53,212 nt of DNA from Burkholderiales bacterium Ga0077543 (GCA_001464055.1 LNET01000091.1:1-53212), one strand, 5' to 3'. Counted from the stretch's first letter, positions 37,351-46,207 are shown. Program-made: numbers and translations. Notes: generated from the letters alone by a model not told the origin.

Positions 37351-37596
37351 ATGGATCTGCAAATTGCGAAATGGGGCAACAGTCTCGCCCTGCGGATCCC
37401 ATCCGAGATCGTACGTCGGCTCGGGTTGCGTGAAGGGGCTACCGTAAAGGTCCAACTCAATGTCGACGGAAGCTTGTCGATTCGGCCGGCACAGTGGAAT
37501 CGCAAGGCATTTGCGCTTGAATTGACCCAGGCTCGCAGTGCCATGCCAATGAGCGACCCCGTGATGGAGGAGTTGCGCGGTGGCGCGCGGTACTGA
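37351..37596 (+). CDS. AbrB/MazE-type antitoxin (VapB-like)
   Basis: An 81-residue DNA-binding antitoxin. The N-terminal swapped-hairpin domain reads MDLQIAKWGNSLALRIPSEIVRRLGLREG, the AbrB/MazE pattern (KWGNSLALRIP), followed by VKVQLNVDGSLSIRP. The C-terminal 30 residues are the flexible part that should wrap the toxin. It overlaps the PIN toxin gene by 17 nt, the usual antitoxin-first order. Base composition around it is more A/T-rich than in the flanks, which suits a mobile module. Confidence 0.92.
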   Translation: MDLQIAKWGNSLALRIPSEIVRRLGLREGATVKVQLNVDGSLSIRPAQWNRKAFALELTQARSAMPMSDPVMEELRGGARY

Positions 37597-38032
37597 CATG
37601 GTCTACGTCGACACCAGCGTGCTCGTGCCCTTGTTTCTGAACGAACCGCACAGCGTGACAGTTGCCGCCTGGTATGCCCGCGAAGAAGGGGAACTTGTCG
37701 CTGCGGCCTGGTGCGTTCCGGAGTTCGCCAGCGCCCTCGGCATCAAGCAGCGCACCGGTTCGATCAACACGCAGCAGGCCCAGGGCGCCTGGGCCCGCTT
37801 CGAGCGCATGGTGGCTGCCGACCTTCGACTGCTTCCAGTCGAACCCGCCAACTTCCACCGTGCAGCAGAACTGGTCCTCGATGCGGCGAGCGGGTTGCGC
37901 GCTGGCGACGCCTTGCACCTGGCCTGTGCCGAGACTGCGGGCGCGAAGCACATGGCAACCCTGGACGACGCCCTGAGCCGCAATGCACAGCGCCTGAAGA
38001 TCAAGCCTGTGGTGCTGCGCGTCCCGCCCTGA
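37580..38032 (+). CDS. PIN-domain toxin ribonuclease (VapC-like)
   Basis: A 150-residue PIN-fold RNase that should cleave tRNA or rRNA and arrest growth when freed from the antitoxin. Acidic residues fit the active site: Asp11 (VYVDTSVLVPLF), Glu48 (VPEFASA), Asp110 (LRAGDALHLACA) and Asp129 or Asp130 (ATLDDALSRNA). I chose the GTG because GGAGGAG lies 7 nt before it; the ATG six codons later, just after the antitoxin stop, has no such site. All catalytic positions are present, so the toxin looks functional. Confidence 0.92.
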   Translation: MARGTDMVYVDTSVLVPLFLNEPHSVTVAAWYAREEGELVAAAWCVPEFASALGIKQRTGSINTQQAQGAWARFERMVAADLRLLPVEPANFHRAAELVLDAASGLRAGDALHLACAETAGAKHMATLDDALSRNAQRLKIKPVVLRVPP

Positions 38033-38087
38033 CAGACACGGGTGGGGTTCCAGTGGCGACGATGTTTGGCAGTTGCTCCTCATCCAT

Positions 38088-38106
38088 GAGCGGCCAAAAG
38101 CCGCTC
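38088..38106. terminator. Small hairpin downstream of the toxin gene
   Basis: A perfect 7-bp stem (gagcggc/gccgctc) with loop caaaa lies 55 nt after the toxin stop. No T-run follows. It may end or protect the toxin transcript. The rest of 38033-38168 has nothing I recognise. Confidence 0.35.
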
Positions 38107-38168
38107 GGGGTCGGTAACGTCCTGCGGTCTGGTCGTGAAGCAGACCTATCCCGACCCGCTCGGCCGGT

Positions 38169-38380
38169 TCAGCTGCCGTGCCTACGTGCCCACCCCAGCC
38201 CGGCCAGACCCAGCAGCAGTACCGCTGCACCCGGTTCAGGCACCGGCCTCAGGAAAGTCGTGATCGCGGCGCCGCACACGTTCTCATAGGCGGAGCCCTA
38301 CAGGGTCATGCTGTAGTCGGCGTTGACTTGCACGTCGGCGAAGCCATAGACGATGTCGTTGCTGCCGCCGCCGCAGTCTG
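38169..38380 (-). pseudogene. 3' remnant of a PEP-CTERM exosortase-substrate gene with an in-frame stop
   Basis: Reading the minus strand just after the photolyase stop gives GGGSNDIVYGFADVQVNADYSMTL, a TAG stop, then in the same frame GSAYENVCGAAI...RPVPEPGAAVLLLGLAGLGWARRHGS and a TGA. VPEP plus a Leu/Gly-rich helix plus a basic end is the PEP-CTERM sorting signal recognised by an exosortase. Only about 70 codons remain; the 5' part is missing because the photolyase gene begins there, and the TAG separates the signal from the rest. It is therefore a decayed gene end, not a functional protein. Confidence 0.72.
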
Positions 38381-38386
38381 GCAGCC

Positions 38387-39916
38387 TCAGCCTGCCTGCT
38401 TGACGACGGCGTAGCGCTGCAGCGTCTTTTCGCGGGCTGCGGCGTGGTCCACCACCGGCATCGGGTAGGTCTGGCCGAGCACCACGCCGGCGGCCTGCAG
38501 ATCGAGCGGCCGCGCCAGCCAGGGGGCGTGGATCAGCTTGTCGGGCAGTTCCGCCAGTTCGGGCAGGTAGCGGCGGATGAAGCGGCCCTGGGGGTCGAAC
38601 TTCTCGCTTTGCGCCACCGGGTTGAAGATGCGGAAGTAAGGTTGGGCGTCGCAGCCGCTGGAAGCCGCCCATTGCCAGCCACCGTTGTTCGCCGCCAGGT
38701 CGAAGTCGTTCAGGTGCAGCGCGAAGTAGCGTTCGCCCCAGCGCCAGTCCAGGCCCAGGTCCTTCGTCAGGAAACTGGCCACCACCATGCGCAGGCGGTT
38801 GTGCATGTAGCCGGTCTGGTTGATCTGGCGCATCGCGGCGTCGATCAGCGGGTAGCCGGTGCGGGCCTCGCACCAGGCGTCGAACAGCGCCTGTGCGGGC
38901 TTGCCCTGTTCCCAGGCGATGCGGTCGTAGTCGGCCTTGAACGACTTCTCCACGACCTTGGGGTGGTGGTGCAGCACCTGGTGATAGAAGTCGCGCCAGA
39001 TCAGTTCGCTCAGCCAGCTCTCGGCGCCGCGTGAGCCTTGCTCGCTGCGGGCATGGGCCTCGCGCGCCAGTTGCCGCACCGACACCGTGCCGAACCGCAG
39101 ATGGGTGCTCAGGTAGCTGGGGCCTTTGATGGCCGGGAAGTCGCGGGTGTCCTTGTAGCCGTCGATGCGCTGCAGGAAGTCGGCGAACAGTTCCTGCCCG
39201 CCTGCCGGGCCGCTGGGCAGTTTCAGGCTGTGCAGGTTGGTCGGCTGGAAACCGATGTCGCCCAGGCTGGGCACGCCGCCAGCCAGACCCGGCGGCAGCG
39301 GCGCCAGCGCCGCTGCGTGCGGGGCCACCGCATAGGCCTTCAGGAAGTACGGCTGCAGCTTCTTCAGCCAGGCGTTTTTGTAGGGCGTGAACACCGAAAA
39401 CGCGCCGCCACTGAGCGTGAGCACCTCGCTGCGCTCGAACACCACGTGGTCCTTGCCGGTGTGCAGGGCCACGCCGGCGCCGGCCAGCAAGCCGCGCAGC
39501 CTGGCGTCGCGTTCCAGTGCCGCCGGTTCGTCGTCGTGGTTCGCATACACCGCCTGGGCGTGCAGGCTGGTCGCCAGTGCCGGAATTTCTTCATGCGTCA
39601 GGCCATGACGCACGATCAATCCAACGCCTTCCACCCCGTGCGACGCTGCCAGCGCACGCAGTCCGGCGTCCACCCCGACCAGGCTGTCGCGGATGAATTC
39701 GACGCGGCGGTCGGCGCGGGGAAGTGGGTCGAGGATGGCGCGGTCGAAGACGAAGCACACCCAGACCTGGCGGGCACTGCGCAGCGCGTGGTGCAGGGCG
39801 GCATGGTCGTCGGTGCGCAGGTCGCGGCGCAGCCAGACCAGGGCGCGGTCCAGCGTCCTGGGGGCGATGTGGGCGAGGGTCCGGGCTGCCGGGGCAGGGC
39901 TGTTGGCGTTATTCAC
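38387..39916 (-). CDS. phrB: Deoxyribodipyrimidine photolyase (cryptochrome/photolyase family)
   Basis: A 509-residue light-driven DNA repair enzyme for cyclobutane pyrimidine dimers. The N-terminal antenna domain starts near residue 24 with [22 protein letters not shown]. The C-terminal FAD domain has [16 protein letters not shown], the [19 protein letters not shown] segment, and [20 protein letters not shown] with the Trp residues of the electron path. Translation starts at GTG; about 20 residues precede the antenna domain. It is single and divergent from yqgE. Class I CPD photolyase is the best fit; a (6-4) type is unlikely from these motifs. Confidence 0.95.
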   Translation of the reverse strand: MNNANSPAPAARTLAHIAPRTLDRALVWLRRDLRTDDHAALHHALRSARQVWVCFVFDRAILDPLPRADRRVEFIRDSLVGVDAGLRALAASHGVEGVGLIVRHGLTHEEIPALATSLHAQAVYANHDDEPAALERDARLRGLLAGAGVALHTGKDHVVFERSEVLTLSGGAFSVFTPYKNAWLKKLQPYFLKAYAVAPHAAALAPLPPGLAGGVPSLGDIGFQPTNLHSLKLPSGPAGGQELFADFLQRIDGYKDTRDFPAIKGPSYLSTHLRFGTVSVRQLAREAHARSEQGSRGAESWLSELIWRDFYHQVLHHHPKVVEKSFKADYDRIAWEQGKPAQALFDAWCEARTGYPLIDAAMRQINQTGYMHNRLRMVVASFLTKDLGLDWRWGERYFALHLNDFDLAANNGGWQWAASSGCDAQPYFRIFNPVAQSEKFDPQGRFIRRYLPELAELPDKLIHAPWLARPLDLQAAGVVLGQTYPMPVVDHAAAREKTLQRYAVVKQAG

Positions 39917-39937
39917 ACCCTAAGTGTGGCCCGGGAA

Positions 39938-39943
39938 TAAAAT
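39938..39943 (+). promoter_or_regulatory. -10-like box immediately upstream of yqgE
   Basis: TAAAAT (5/6 to the -10 consensus) ends 6 nt before the yqgE ATG. If used, transcription would start at or next to the ATG, giving a leaderless mRNA. No good -35 is visible at normal distance. An inverted repeat CACAC-ccctaa-type (cacac/gtgtg, 39914-39928) sits just upstream and overlaps the photolyase start. Confidence 0.4.
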
Positions 39944-39949
39944 GCTTGC

Positions 39950-40537
39950 ATGGACACCGGCAACCGAATCGACCTGACCAATCAGTTTCTGATTGCCATG
40001 CCCGGCATGGCCGACGACACCTTCGCCGGCACCGTCGTCTATCTGTGTGAACACACCGAGCGCGGCGCGCTGGGCCTGGTCATCAACAAGCCGATCGACA
40101 TCAAGCTGAAGAACCTGTTCCAGAAGGTCGAACTCAGTATCCCTGCGGCAGGCCTGGCCGAGCAACCCGTTTTCTTCGGCGGCCCGGTGCAGACCGAACG
40201 CGGTTTTGTGCTTCACGACCAGCTGGGCACTGAAGGCGAGGCCGGCCCCTACAGCAGCACCATGGCCGTGCGCGGTGGCCTGGCCATGACGACGAGCAAG
40301 GACGTGCTCGAAGCCATGAGCGAAGGCACTGGTCCCAAGCGCGTGCTCATCACCCTGGGTTGCAGCGGCTGGCAGGCCGGACAGCTGGAAGAGGAAATCG
40401 GCCGCAATGGCTGGCTCACGGTCGACGCCGACCCGGCGATCATCTTCGACACGCCGATCGAGCAGCGCTACAACCGCGCCGTGTCGCTGCTGGGCTTCGA
40501 CCCGCGCATGCTCTCGCAGGAAGCCGGGCATGCCTGA
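39950..40537 (+). CDS. YqgE/AlgH family protein
   Basis: A 195-residue cytoplasmic protein of the YqgE/AlgH (DUF179) family. The hallmark stretches are LTNQFLIAMPGMADDTFAGTVVYLCEH, GALGLVINKPI, VFFGGPVQTERGFVLH and LGCSGWQAGQLEEEI. Its biochemical role is unsettled; in Pseudomonas algH affects alginate regulation. The gene is first in the run with ruvX, pyrR, pyrB and pyrC', as in pseudomonads, and overlaps ruvX by 8 nt. Confidence 0.95.
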   Translation: MDTGNRIDLTNQFLIAMPGMADDTFAGTVVYLCEHTERGALGLVINKPIDIKLKNLFQKVELSIPAAGLAEQPVFFGGPVQTERGFVLHDQLGTEGEAGPYSSTMAVRGGLAMTTSKDVLEAMSEGTGPKRVLITLGCSGWQAGQLEEEIGRNGWLTVDADPAIIFDTPIEQRYNRAVSLLGFDPRMLSQEAGHA

Positions 40538-40967
40538 ACCGGTGGCGCCGGCCGTGGTGCATACCTTCCTGGGCTTTGACTTCGGTACCCGCCGCATCGG
40601 CGTGGCCAGCGGCAACTCGCTGCTGAAGCAGGCCCAGCCGCGCGGCACGCTGCAGGTGGCGGCGGGTTCGCAGCTGCATTTCGCCGAAATCGCCAAGCTG
40701 ATTGCCGAATGGCTGCCGGCGGCCCTGGTGGTGGGCGTGCCCTTCCACCCCGACGGCGCCGCCCACGAGAACACCCTCCGCGCCCGCCGCTTCGCGCGCC
40801 AGCTGCATGGCCGCTTCCGCCTGCCGGTGCATGAAGTCGACGAGCGCTACAGCACCACCGAAGCCCTGGCCTCGGGCGCGAAAGACGCCGACGCCGCCAG
40901 TGCGGCCATCATCCTGACCCAGTTCCTCAACCCCCTGCACGACCCCGCCACCCATGCTGCAGCTTGA
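40530..40967 (+). CDS. ruvX: Putative Holliday junction resolvase / pre-16S rRNA nuclease YqgF
   Basis: A 145-residue RNase H-fold nuclease implicated in 16S rRNA 5'-end maturation and proposed as a Holliday junction resolvase. It shows FLGFDFGTRRIGVASGNSLL with the first catalytic Asp, LVVGVPFHPDG, and VDERYSTTEA with the Glu; a C-terminal Asp lies in GAKDADAASA. It overlaps yqgE by 8 nt and pyrR by 14 nt, so translation of the three should be coupled. Confidence 0.95.
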   Translation: MPEPVAPAVVHTFLGFDFGTRRIGVASGNSLLKQAQPRGTLQVAAGSQLHFAEIAKLIAEWLPAALVVGVPFHPDGAAHENTLRARRFARQLHGRFRLPVHEVDERYSTTEALASGAKDADAASAAIILTQFLNPLHDPATHAAA

Positions 40968-41478
40968 CGCCGAAGCGCTTTACGCCGAACTGCGCAGCGG
41001 CGTACGACTGTTGCTGCAACCGCAGACAGTGCTGGTGGGCATCTGGTCGGGCGGGGCCTGGCTGGCTGAACGCCTGCAGGCCGACCTGGCCTTGCCGGGC
41101 CAGCATGGCGTGATCAGCAGCACGCTGCACCGCGATGACTTCAGCTCGCGTGGCCTGTCCAGCGGGGGTGATGCGACCCAGCTGCCCTTTGCCATCGAAG
41201 GCCGGCACATCGTGCTGGTCGACGACGTCCTGTACACCGGCCGAACCATCCGCGCCGTCGTCAATGAGTTGTTCGACTTCGGCCGCCCGGCCAGCGTGCA
41301 GCTGGCGGTACTGGTCGACCGCGGCGGGCGTGAACTGCCCATCGGCGCGGCGTTCTCGGCGGCGCGCATCAGCCTGCCGGCGACGCAACGCTTGTCGCTG
41401 GTGCGTGGCGAAACGGGGGCCTTCAGCTTCTCGCTGCGCCGGAACGCCAACGCCGCCGACAGCGCCGGAGCCCCGTGA
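40954..41478 (+). CDS. pyrR: PyrR-type bifunctional pyrimidine regulator/uracil phosphoribosyltransferase
   Basis: A 174-residue phosphoribosyltransferase-fold protein. [16 protein letters not shown] and the PRPP-binding loop [16 protein letters not shown] are intact, so uracil phosphoribosyltransferase activity is plausible. In Gram-positive bacteria PyrR also binds pyr mRNA as an attenuator; in proteobacteria with pyrR-pyrB-pyrC' order the regulatory mode is less clear, and I see no attenuator-like stem before pyrB because the genes abut. Its TGA overlaps the pyrB ATG. Confidence 0.92.
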   Translation: MLQLDAEALYAELRSGVRLLLQPQTVLVGIWSGGAWLAERLQADLALPGQHGVISSTLHRDDFSSRGLSSGGDATQLPFAIEGRHIVLVDDVLYTGRTIRAVVNELFDFGRPASVQLAVLVDRGGRELPIGAAFSAARISLPATQRLSLVRGETGAFSFSLRRNANAADSAGAP

Positions 41479-42423
41479 TGCTGTCGCGCCGCAACCCCCA
41501 GTTGAACAAGCATGGCGAACTGATCCACCTGCTGTCCATCGAAGGCCTGCCCAAGGCCGTGCTGACGCAGATCCTCGACACCGCCGGCACCTTCCTGTCG
41601 GTCAACGACCGCGACGTGAAGAAGGTGCCGCTGTTGCGCGGCAAGAGCGTCTTCAACCTGTTCTTCGAGAACAACCTTCGAGATCGCCGCCAAGCGGCTT
41701 TCCGCCGACGTCATCAACCTCGACATCGCGCGCAGCAGCGCGGCCAAGGGCGAAAGCCTGCTCGACACCATCGCCAACCTCAGCGCGATGCATGCCGACA
41801 TGTTCATCGTGCGCCACGCCGAAAGCGGCGCGCCCTACCTGATTGCCCAGCATGTGGCGCCGCATGTGCACGTGGTGAACGCCGGCGACGGCCGCCACGC
41901 CCACCCCACCCAGGGGCTGCTGGACATGTACACCATTCGCCATTTCAAACGTGATTTCACGCAACTTCGCGTGGCCATCGTCGGCGACATCGTGCATTCA
42001 CGCGTGGCGCGTTCCGACATCCATGCGCTGACCACGCTGGGCGTGCCCGAGATCCGCGCGGTGGGCCCGAAGACGCTGGTGCCCGGCGACCTGTCGGCGA
42101 TGGGCGTGCGCGTGTGCCACACCATGGAAGAAGGCATCAAGGACGCCGACGTCGTCATCATGCTGCGCCTGCAGAACGAACGCATGAGCGGCGCTATGCT
42201 GCCCAGCGCCGGGGAATTCTTCAAGAGCTTCGGCCTCACACCCGAGAAGCTGGCCCTGGCCAAGCCCGACTGCATCGTCATGCATCCCGGTCCCATCAAC
42301 CGCGGGGTCGAGATCGACAGTGCGGTGGCCGACGGCAGCCACAGCGTGATCCTGCCGCAGGTGACCTTCGGCATCGCGGTGCGCATGGCGGTGATGAGCA
42401 CGATCGCAGGCAATCAAGCATGA
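41478..42423 (+). pseudogene. pyrB: Aspartate carbamoyltransferase catalytic chain, frameshifted by a 17-nt deletion
   Basis: PyrB makes carbamoyl-aspartate, the second step of pyrimidine synthesis. From the ATG the frame reads 65 family-like residues to SVFNLFFEN, then turns to noise and stops at 41954. The correct sequence resumes in another frame at 41677 ([21 protein letters not shown]) and runs to the end, including [12 protein letters not shown] and [11 protein letters not shown]. Intact relatives read FFENSTRTRTTFEIA: seven codons are expected where four bases remain, so 17 nt are lost, removing the STRTR carbamoyl-phosphate site. This is either a real inactivation or an assembly error in a GC-rich repeat; an intact protein would be about 320 residues. 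Confidence 0.88.
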
Positions 42424-43742
42424 AGACCCTCATCCGCAACGGCCGCGTCGTCGACCCGGCCTCGGGCCGCGACGAGGTCTGCGACCTGGCCGTCGCCTCG
42501 GGCCGCATCGTGGGCATCGGCACGTCGGCCGATTTCAATGCCGACTTCAGCGCCGACCGCGTGGTCGACGCCACCGGCCTGGTGGTGGCGCCCGGCCTGG
42601 TGGACCTGGCCGCGCGCCTGCGTGAACCCGGCCAGGAACACGAAGGCATGCTGGAAAGCGAACTGGCCGCGGCTGCCGCCGGCGGCGTCACCAGCCTGGT
42701 GTGCCTGCCCGACACCGACCCCGTGCTCGACGAGCCCGGCCTGGTGGAAATGCTCAAGTTCCGCGCCCGCAAGCTCAGCCGCTGCAGAGTGTTCCCCCTG
42801 GGCGCGCTGACACGCAAGCTCGAAGGTGCGGTGCTCACCGAAATGGCCGAGCTCACCGAAGCCGGCTGTGTCGGCTTTTCGCAGGTCGATGTGCCGGTGC
42901 GCGACACGCTGGTGCTGTTGCGCGCGATGCAGTACGCGTCGACCTACGGCTACACCGTCTGGTTGCGCCCGCTGGACGCCTGGCTGGGCGGCGGCGTCGC
43001 CGCCAGCGGCGCCATGGCCACGCGGCTGGGGCTCAGCGGGGTTTCGGTGCAGGCCGAAACCGTCGCCTTGCACACCATCATCGAGCTCGCCCGTGCCACC
43101 GGCGCACGTGTGCACCTGTGCCGGCTTTCGAGCAGCGCCGGCGTGGCCCTGGTGCGCGCCGCCAAGTCCGTGGGCCTGCCGATCACTGCCGACGTCAGCA
43201 TCAACTCGCTGCACCTCACCGACGTCGACATCGGCTACTTCAACCCCGACATGCGCCTGGTGCCGCCACTGCGCCAGGGCGCCGATCGCGAAGCCCTGCG
43301 CCAAGGCCTGGCCGACGGTACGCTGGACGCACTGGTGTCCGACCACAACCCGGTGGCCGACGACATGAAGCAACTGCCCTTCGGCGAGGCCGAACCCGGT
43401 GCCACCGGCCTGGAGCTGCTGCTCAGCCTGGCGCTGCGCTGGGGTGCCGACAACGGCCTGTCGCTGCCGCAGGCGCTGGCCCGGGTGACCTGCGACCCGG
43501 TGCGCGTGCTCGGTGGCGCGCTGGACTCGCTGGCCAACAGCGCCGGCCGGCTGGTGGAAGGTGGCGTGGCCGACATCTGCCTGTTCGACCCGGCCGCCGA
43601 ATGGGCGGTGTCGCCGGCGGAACTGGTCAGCCAGGGCAAGCACACGCCATTTGCGTTTGCGTCCACGGGCATGGCTCTGCCGGGTCGGGTGCGCGCCACC
43701 TGGGTCGCCGGCACACTCGCTTTCGAGCGTCCTGCCGCCTGA
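42420..43742 (+). CDS. pyrC': Dihydroorotase-like protein, probably non-catalytic (PyrC')
   Basis: A 440-residue amidohydrolase-fold protein like dihydroorotase. The metal site is degraded: where active enzymes have DxHxHLREPG, this one reads [11 protein letters not shown], with Ala64 and Arg66 in place of both His. The later His in the HICHLST region is also lost ([11 protein letters not shown]), although SDHNP keeps the Asp. This matches the inactive PyrC' of pseudomonads, which forms a complex with PyrB and is needed for its activity. The ATG overlaps the pyrB stop, so it is made together with PyrB. An active dihydroorotase should exist elsewhere in the genome. Confidence 0.9.
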   Translation: MKTLIRNGRVVDPASGRDEVCDLAVASGRIVGIGTSADFNADFSADRVVDATGLVVAPGLVDLAARLREPGQEHEGMLESELAAAAAGGVTSLVCLPDTDPVLDEPGLVEMLKFRARKLSRCRVFPLGALTRKLEGAVLTEMAELTEAGCVGFSQVDVPVRDTLVLLRAMQYASTYGYTVWLRPLDAWLGGGVAASGAMATRLGLSGVSVQAETVALHTIIELARATGARVHLCRLSSSAGVALVRAAKSVGLPITADVSINSLHLTDVDIGYFNPDMRLVPPLRQGADREALRQGLADGTLDALVSDHNPVADDMKQLPFGEAEPGATGLELLLSLALRWGADNGLSLPQALARVTCDPVRVLGGALDSLANSAGRLVEGGVADICLFDPAAEWAVSPAELVSQGKHTPFAFASTGMALPGRVRATWVAGTLAFERPAA

Positions 43743-44509
43743 TGGCTGCGGTGCCGAAAGTGGCCTGGCCGGTCGCTGTGTGGCGGGTCGTGCGGGCGGT
43801 GGTGCACGTGCTGCATGGCATGCTGGTGATGACGCGGTTTCCGGTGCTGGACGCTGCCGCCCGCCATCAGCGCATCCAGTGGTGGTCGGCCGGGGTGCTC
43901 AAGAGCCTGGGGCTGCAACTGCAGGTCGAAGGCACACTGCCGCGACCGGGCGCCACGCTGCTGGTGGCCAACCACGTCAGCTGGCTCGACATCGTCGCGC
44001 TGCACGCCGCCACGCCGCAGGCGCGCTTCGTCAGCAAGGCCGACGTGCTGCACTGGCCCCTGCTGGGCTGGCTGATCAAGGGCGCGGGCACGCTGTTCAT
44101 CGAACGCGAGCGCAAGCGCGACGCCGTGCGCGTGGTGCACGCCATGGCCGAAGCCCTGCTCGCCGGTGACACCGTGGCCGTGTTTCCCGAGGGCACCACC
44201 GGCCCGGGGCCCGAACTGCTGCCTTTTCACGCCAATTTGCTGCAGGCGGCGATTTCGACCAACACCCCGGTTCAGCCCGCGGCCCTGCGCTATGCCGACG
44301 CGGGCCAGCCCTTCAGCACCGCCGTCGAATTCCTGGGCGGAACCACGCTCCTGCAAAGCTTGTGGCGGGTGGCCAGCGCGCGCGGCCTGTGTGCGCACGT
44401 GACGCTGTTGCCGCCCCAGGGCACCGAACACGCCGACCGGCGCGCACTGGCCGAACATCTGCGTGAGCAGATCAGCGCGCGCCTGCCAGCCCAGGGTCCT
44501 TCGGCTTGA
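43742..44509 (+). CDS. 1-acyl-sn-glycerol-3-phosphate acyltransferase family protein
   Basis: A 255-residue membrane-associated acyltransferase that should acylate lysophosphatidate or a related acceptor. One N-terminal hydrophobic segment (about residues 9-32) is followed by the catalytic NHVSWLD (His78, Asp83), the acceptor-binding GTLFIERER and VFPEGTTG. This is the PlsC family layout. The ATG overlaps the pyrC' stop (TGATG), so it is the tail of the yqgE-pyr run. Whether it is the main PlsC or a side acyltransferase (for example for ornithine lipids) is open. Confidence 0.9.
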   Translation: MAAVPKVAWPVAVWRVVRAVVHVLHGMLVMTRFPVLDAAARHQRIQWWSAGVLKSLGLQLQVEGTLPRPGATLLVANHVSWLDIVALHAATPQARFVSKADVLHWPLLGWLIKGAGTLFIERERKRDAVRVVHAMAEALLAGDTVAVFPEGTTGPGPELLPFHANLLQAAISTNTPVQPAALRYADAGQPFSTAVEFLGGTTLLQSLWRVASARGLCAHVTLLPPQGTEHADRRALAEHLREQISARLPAQGPSA

Positions 44510-44540
44510 CGCCGCTGGCGCCGGCCCGGACATTCGGGGC

Positions 44541-45410
44541 ATGAGCGTGCTGCTTGCTTTCGACGACGAAGCCGGCCTGGCGCAGGGCCTGTCGCAGGCG
44601 CTGGGCTGGCCCCTGGCGCTGATCGACCGCCATGGCTTCCCGGACGGCGAAACCCGGCTGCGCCTGCCGCACCGGCTTCCGGCACGCACGGTGATGCTGC
44701 GTGGCCTACAGCAACCCAACGCGCGGCTCACCGAACTGCTGCTGGCCGCCGCTGGCGCACGCGAACTGGGGGCGCAGCGGCTCACGCTGGTTTGCCCCTA
44801 CCTGGCCTACATGCGCCAGGACATGGCCTTCACGCCAGGAGAAGTGGTCAGCCAGCGCCACGTCGGCGCCTTGCTGGCGACAGCCTTCGACAGCATCGTC
44901 ACTGTCGACCCGCACCTGCACCGCGTGGCGACACTGGCCGAGGTGATGCCCGGCCGCCAGGGCGTCGCGCTGACCGCGGCGCCGCTGTGGGGCCATTACA
45001 TCGCGCAGCGCCTGCCCGGCGCGCTGCTGCTCGGCCCGGACGAGGAAGCCGGGCAGTGGGTGCGCGTGGCCGCTGCTGCGGGCGGGCTGGACCATGCGGT
45101 GTGCCACAAGCAGCGCCATGGCGATCACGATGTCGATGTCGCGCTGCCGGGCGTGCCGGTGCAGGGCCGGGCGGTGGTGCTGCTGGACGATGTGGCCAGC
45201 ACCGGCCGCACGCTGGTGGCGGCAGCGCGCGGTGCGCTGGCTTCGGGTGCAGCCAGTGTCGACGTGGCAGTGACCCACGCGCTGTTCGTGGGCGATGCGC
45301 TGGCCATGCTGAAGGCCGGCGGCGTGCGCCATGTCTGGAGCAGCGACGCCGTGCCGCATTCCAGCAACGCGCTGTCGCTGGTCCCTTTGCTGGCTGCGGC
45401 CCTGGCCTAG
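44541..45410 (+). CDS. Ribose-phosphate pyrophosphokinase-like protein
   Basis: A 289-residue PRPP-synthetase-fold protein. Shared features are [11 protein letters not shown] near the N terminus, [20 protein letters not shown] (the catalytic flexible loop, shifted from the bacterial main form), VDPHLHR and the PRPP loop [17 protein letters not shown]. It is shorter than the usual 310-320-residue bacterial Prs and looks closer to the archaeal-type class, so it is probably a second, specialised copy. It lies 31 nt after the acyltransferase gene. Its TAG overlaps that of gpmA in a shared CTAG. Confidence 0.85.
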   Translation: MSVLLAFDDEAGLAQGLSQALGWPLALIDRHGFPDGETRLRLPHRLPARTVMLRGLQQPNARLTELLLAAAGARELGAQRLTLVCPYLAYMRQDMAFTPGEVVSQRHVGALLATAFDSIVTVDPHLHRVATLAEVMPGRQGVALTAAPLWGHYIAQRLPGALLLGPDEEAGQWVRVAAAAGGLDHAVCHKQRHGDHDVDVALPGVPVQGRAVVLLDDVASTGRTLVAAARGALASGAASVDVAVTHALFVGDALAMLKAGGVRHVWSSDAVPHSSNALSLVPLLAAALA

Positions 45411-46159
45411 CTGCCCTGGGAAGAGCCCGCGCTGAGGCTGGCGGCCAGGCCCGAGGTGGGCGAGGGCGTGCCGTCCAGGTAGCGGCTGCCGATCGGCTTC
45501 AGTTTTGCGTCGAGCTCATAAACCAGCGGCACGCCGTTGGGGATGTTCACGCCCACGATGTCGGTGTCGCCGATGCCGTCAAGCGTCTTGACGATGGCGC
45601 GGATGCTGTTGCCATGCGCGGCGATCACCAGTCGCTGGCCCGAATGCAGGGCCGGAGCGATGCGCTCGTTCCAGAACGGCATCACGCGATCCACGGTGTC
45701 CTTCAGGCATTCGGTCAGCGGAATCTGCTCGGGTGCCAGCTTTGCGTAACGCGGGTCGTCGCGCTGGCCGCGCGGGTCGGCAGCGTCCAGCACCGGCGGT
45801 GGCGTGTCGTAGCTGCGGCGCCAGATCAGCACCTGCTCGTCGCCGTATTCGCGCGCCATGTCGGCCTTGTTCAGCCCCTGCAGCGCGCCGTAATGGCGTT
45901 CGTTCAGGCGCCAGTCGTTCTGCACCGGTACCCAGGTGCGGTCCATCGCGTCCAGGCAGTGCCACAGGGTCCAGATGGCACGCTTGAGGACCGAGGTGTA
46001 GGCCAGGTCGAACTCGAAGCCCGCGGCCTTCAGCAGTGCGCCGGCCTGCCGCGCCTGGGCCACGCCGGTGTCGGTCAGCGGCACGTCGGTCCAGCCGGTG
46101 AACCGGTTCTCGAGGTTCCACGTCGATTCCCCGTGGCGGATCAGGACTAGTTGATGCAT
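45407..46159 (-). CDS. gpmA: 2,3-bisphosphoglycerate-dependent phosphoglycerate mutase
   Basis: Glycolytic enzyme of 250 residues that interconverts 3- and 2-phosphoglycerate. [23 protein letters not shown] carries the phospho-His (His9); [16 protein letters not shown] and [11 protein letters not shown] give the catalytic Glu and second His. Length and sequence are standard to about residue 230; the last 20 residues (Ser/Gly-rich) extend beyond the typical end. It is divergent from the rhodanese gene and convergent with the PRPP-synthetase-like gene, sharing a CTAG stop. Confidence 0.97.
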   Translation of the reverse strand: MHQLVLIRHGESTWNLENRFTGWTDVPLTDTGVAQARQAGALLKAAGFEFDLAYTSVLKRAIWTLWHCLDAMDRTWVPVQNDWRLNERHYGALQGLNKADMAREYGDEQVLIWRRSYDTPPPVLDAADPRGQRDDPRYAKLAPEQIPLTECLKDTVDRVMPFWNERIAPALHSGQRLVIAAHGNSIRAIVKTLDGIGDTDIVGVNIPNGVPLVYELDAKLKPIGSRYLDGTPSPTSGLAASLSAGSSQGS

Positions 46160-46165
46160 CGGCGA

Positions 46166-46175
46166 ATTCTATAAT
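46166..46175. promoter_or_regulatory. Overlapping divergent -10 boxes between gpmA and the rhodanese gene
   Basis: ATTCTATAAT reads as a perfect TATAAT on the plus strand (toward the rhodanese gene, 32 nt before its GTG) and as TAGAAT on the minus strand, ending 6 nt before the gpmA ATG. The two boxes overlap, so one melted region could serve both directions. Neither has a good -35 at 17 nt. The gpmA transcript would be leaderless or nearly so. Confidence 0.5.
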
Positions 46176-46207
46176 CCGCGTTTTTCCCTAAAGGCTCGAG
46201 CCCCGCC

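Noticed and set aside
38298..38873. A 191-codon minus-strand frame crossing the photolyase end
   Set aside because: Most of it is a shifted frame of phrB. Only the last 25-30 codons are meaningful, as the PEP-CTERM remnant.
41475..41954. pyrB as a short 158-residue protein
   Set aside because: Only the first 65 residues match the family; the rest is out of frame. The true continuation is in another frame from 41677.
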